This document shows positions 7,315-8,166 of a stretch of 8,166 nt of DNA, in pieces (positions within the stretch are counted from its first letter, which is position 1; each line of letters begins with the position of its first letter). The translations under genes were made by a program, and so were the position numbers. The stretch lies in contig JAGBXE010000033.1 in NCBI GenBank assembly GCA_017629455.1, positions 1 to 8,166 on the forward strand, in the 5' to 3' direction. Below the pieces are notes generated by a model. That model saw only the letters and a program-made list of their open reading frames with translations, was not told the origin of the DNA and made no database searches. This DNA is from Kiritimatiellia bacterium. GTDB lineage: Bacteria > Verrucomicrobiota > Kiritimatiellia > RFP12 > UBA1067.

Positions 7315-7356
7315 TATTGCGTATAATACCAAACACCGCCCCCATACGCAACAATG
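7312..7356 (-). repeat. 13-bp-arm inverted repeat covering promoter and start codon
   Basis: Read on the minus strand, CATTGTTGCGTAT (7344-7356) pairs with ATACGCAATAATG (7312-7324), with 12 Watson-Crick pairs and one G-T pair. A 19-base G-rich spacer (7325-7343) separates the arms, whose centres lie 32 bp apart, about three helical turns. The outer arm contains the predicted -35 box; the inner arm overlaps the -10 box and ends on the ATG start codon. It could be a paired operator for a repressor of the efflux operon. If transcription starts further upstream, it could instead be an RNA hairpin that hides the start codon. The arms are directly visible; the function is inferred. Confidence 0.7.
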
Positions 7357-7445
7357 AGCAAACCTAAGGACTTAAGCCGAATATCTTTGACGCAATAGAC
7401 TCTGAATTGTTTCAAACGTCCATTTCCCGTTTCGCGTCACGATTA
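7315..7445 (-). other. intergenic spacer between the LamG gene and the efflux operon
   Basis: This is the longest gap in the window. It holds the predicted promoter and the inverted repeat, plus a further ACGCAATA copy at 7390-7397 (plus-strand reading). I looked for a factor-independent terminator after the LamG stop. The best candidate is a 5-bp AAACG/CGTTT stem at about 7408-7430 with no T-run, too weak to call. Transcription from the LamG gene may therefore continue into the efflux genes. Confidence 0.55.
7323..7351 (-). promoter_or_regulatory. predicted sigma-70-type promoter of the efflux operon
   Basis: On the minus strand there is TTGCGT (7346-7351), then 17 bases, then TATTAT (7323-7328). 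TATTAT matches the -10 consensus at five of six positions and is preceded by TGG, an extended -10 element, which offsets a weak -35 (three of six). Normal start distances would place +1 only 0 to 3 bases before the ATG at 7314. The transcript would then be nearly leaderless, which fits the absence of a Shine-Dalgarno. An additional upstream promoter is possible. Confidence 0.5.
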
Positions 7446-8165
7446 TTACTTGAAATAACTGTCCTTCAGCTCTTTTTTCTCTAAACCTGCCTGATAAATC
7501 TGTTTTATCTCCTGAATAGTGAGCGAACGCTTCCAAATGGCGATATCATCAAGTGAGTCGCTGAAATTCCATTTCCATCCGCCTCGCCCATCTTGTCCGA
7601 TATGGAGCGGAAGCCCACTGCCCAAGAGCGCATCTTCAGCCTTTGCGCAAATCCAGTGGAACATTCCATCAGAACGGCCCTGACAAAGCCAAAGATGTCC
7701 TTCGGGCGTTCCTATAAGCGCATAATAAGTCCACTTGCCAAACTCAATATCAAACGTACCAACAGTCACATCGCGCCCTTGTGGAGTACCATAAACAACT
7801 GCAACTCCTTTCGGCGCGCGTTCTGTGCGCCCTCCCTGACAAAGAACAAAGCCGGGAGCTCCTTCGCGAGACAGGTCCTTATTCCCGAAAATGACCGGGT
7901 TACCTTCAAATTGTCTGAGCCGCGCCCAGAATGAAATCGTAAATGATGGACGCGGAGCGATGAAATGCTCGACAGAATCGTGTAGCCGCGCCGCACAAAG
8001 CACATCTTCAGCCCCTGCAACCAATAAATACGGAGTTTTAAAAAGAGCATCGCCAGTACAAAGAGGATTGAAATATTCCTTATCTCCAATAACATCCGAG
8101 CCTGGGCCGTTTGGCACAAAGTTAACGAGCGTCTTGGTTTTAGTGGCAACTGGATAGTACCACGT
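7446..8165 (-). CDS. LamG (concanavalin A-like) domain protein, C-terminal part (enters from right edge)
   Basis: The frame is open from the right edge to a TAA at 7446, giving 239 visible residues with the N-terminus missing. The GTG at 8117 is internal, not the start, because in-frame codons continue to the edge without a stop. A LamG/jelly-roll domain occupies about residues 45-228: HFIAPRPSFTISFWARL (67-83), NPVIFGNKDLS (89-99), GFVLCQGGR, then GKWTYYALIGTPEGHLWLCQ (143-162), PLHIGQDG (186-193) and the closing LDDIAIWKRSLTIQEIKQIY (205-224). The LDD-hydrophobic-W-x-R-x-L-x-x-x-EI ending is a hallmark of these domains. Such domains bind carbohydrate or protein and are usually accessory modules of secreted enzymes. 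The first 44 residues belong to another part of the protein that I cannot identify. The gene lies 131 bp upstream of the efflux channel ATG, on the same strand. Confidence 0.85.
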   Translation of the reverse strand, partial: TWYYPVATKTKTLVNFVPNGPGSDVIGDKEYFNPLCTGDALFKTPYLLVAGAEDVLCAARLHDSVEHFIAPRPSFTISFWARLRQFEGNPVIFGNKDLSREGAPGFVLCQGGRTERAPKGVAVVYGTPQGRDVTVGTFDIEFGKWTYYALIGTPEGHLWLCQGRSDGMFHWICAKAEDALLGSGLPLHIGQDGRGGWKWNFSDSLDDIAIWKRSLTIQEIKQIYQAGLEKKELKDSYFK

Positions 8166-8166
8166 A

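Noticed and set aside
7315..7332. TTG at 7332 as the start of the efflux channel
   Set aside because: It would add MVLYAI before the basic signal-peptide start and uses a rare codon; the ATG at 7314 gives a normal lipoprotein signal. The TTG also lies inside the predicted promoter.
7446..8117. GTG at 8117 as the true start of the LamG gene
   Set aside because: The same frame stays open for 16 more codons to the window edge, no convincing ribosome binding site precedes the GTG, and no signal peptide follows it.

Overview
All credible genes lie on the minus strand, so transcription runs from the right edge of the window to the left. The DNA encodes a Gram-negative-type envelope system: an outer-membrane efflux channel, a periplasmic adaptor and a MacB/LolD-type ATPase. 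Around it sit proteins common in the PVC group, namely a LamG domain protein, a secreted alpha/alpha-toroid prenyltransferase-like protein and a GH95-like/DUF5703 protein. This mix suggests a Verrucomicrobiota, Kiritimatiellota or Lentisphaerota-like bacterium. That placement is inferred from gene content and not proven by any marker here. I see no tRNA, rRNA, CRISPR array, insertion sequence or phage gene.

Layout, right to left: (1) the 3' part of a LamG-domain protein entering from the right edge and ending at 7446; (2) a 113 to 131 bp spacer with a good extended -10 promoter inside a 13-bp-arm inverted repeat whose inner arm ends exactly on the next start codon; (3) an outer-membrane efflux lipoprotein (TolC/OprM family); (4) a MacA-like adaptor, probably a lipoprotein; (5) a MacB/LolD-type ABC ATPase; (6) ligA, the NAD-dependent DNA ligase; (7) after a 40-bp gap with a perfect Shine-Dalgarno sequence, a prenyltransferase/squalene-oxidase-repeat protein; (8) a GTG-started, signal-peptide-bearing GH95-like protein that runs off the left edge.

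Genes 3 to 6 are joined by 1- or 4-base stop/start overlaps (ATGA, TAATG, ATGA), and genes 7 and 8 by GTGA, so the whole set looks like one transcription unit. The efflux genes would form a tripartite pump spanning both membranes, but the integral-membrane permease that normally partners this ATPase is absent. Its usual place, directly after the ATPase, is taken by ligA. The two most interesting points are this missing permease with the housekeeping ligase coupled in its place, and the palindromic promoter/start-codon element in front of the operon.

I did not find a clearly new biological system. The rest of the window is well-formed genes of known families with conserved motifs intact.
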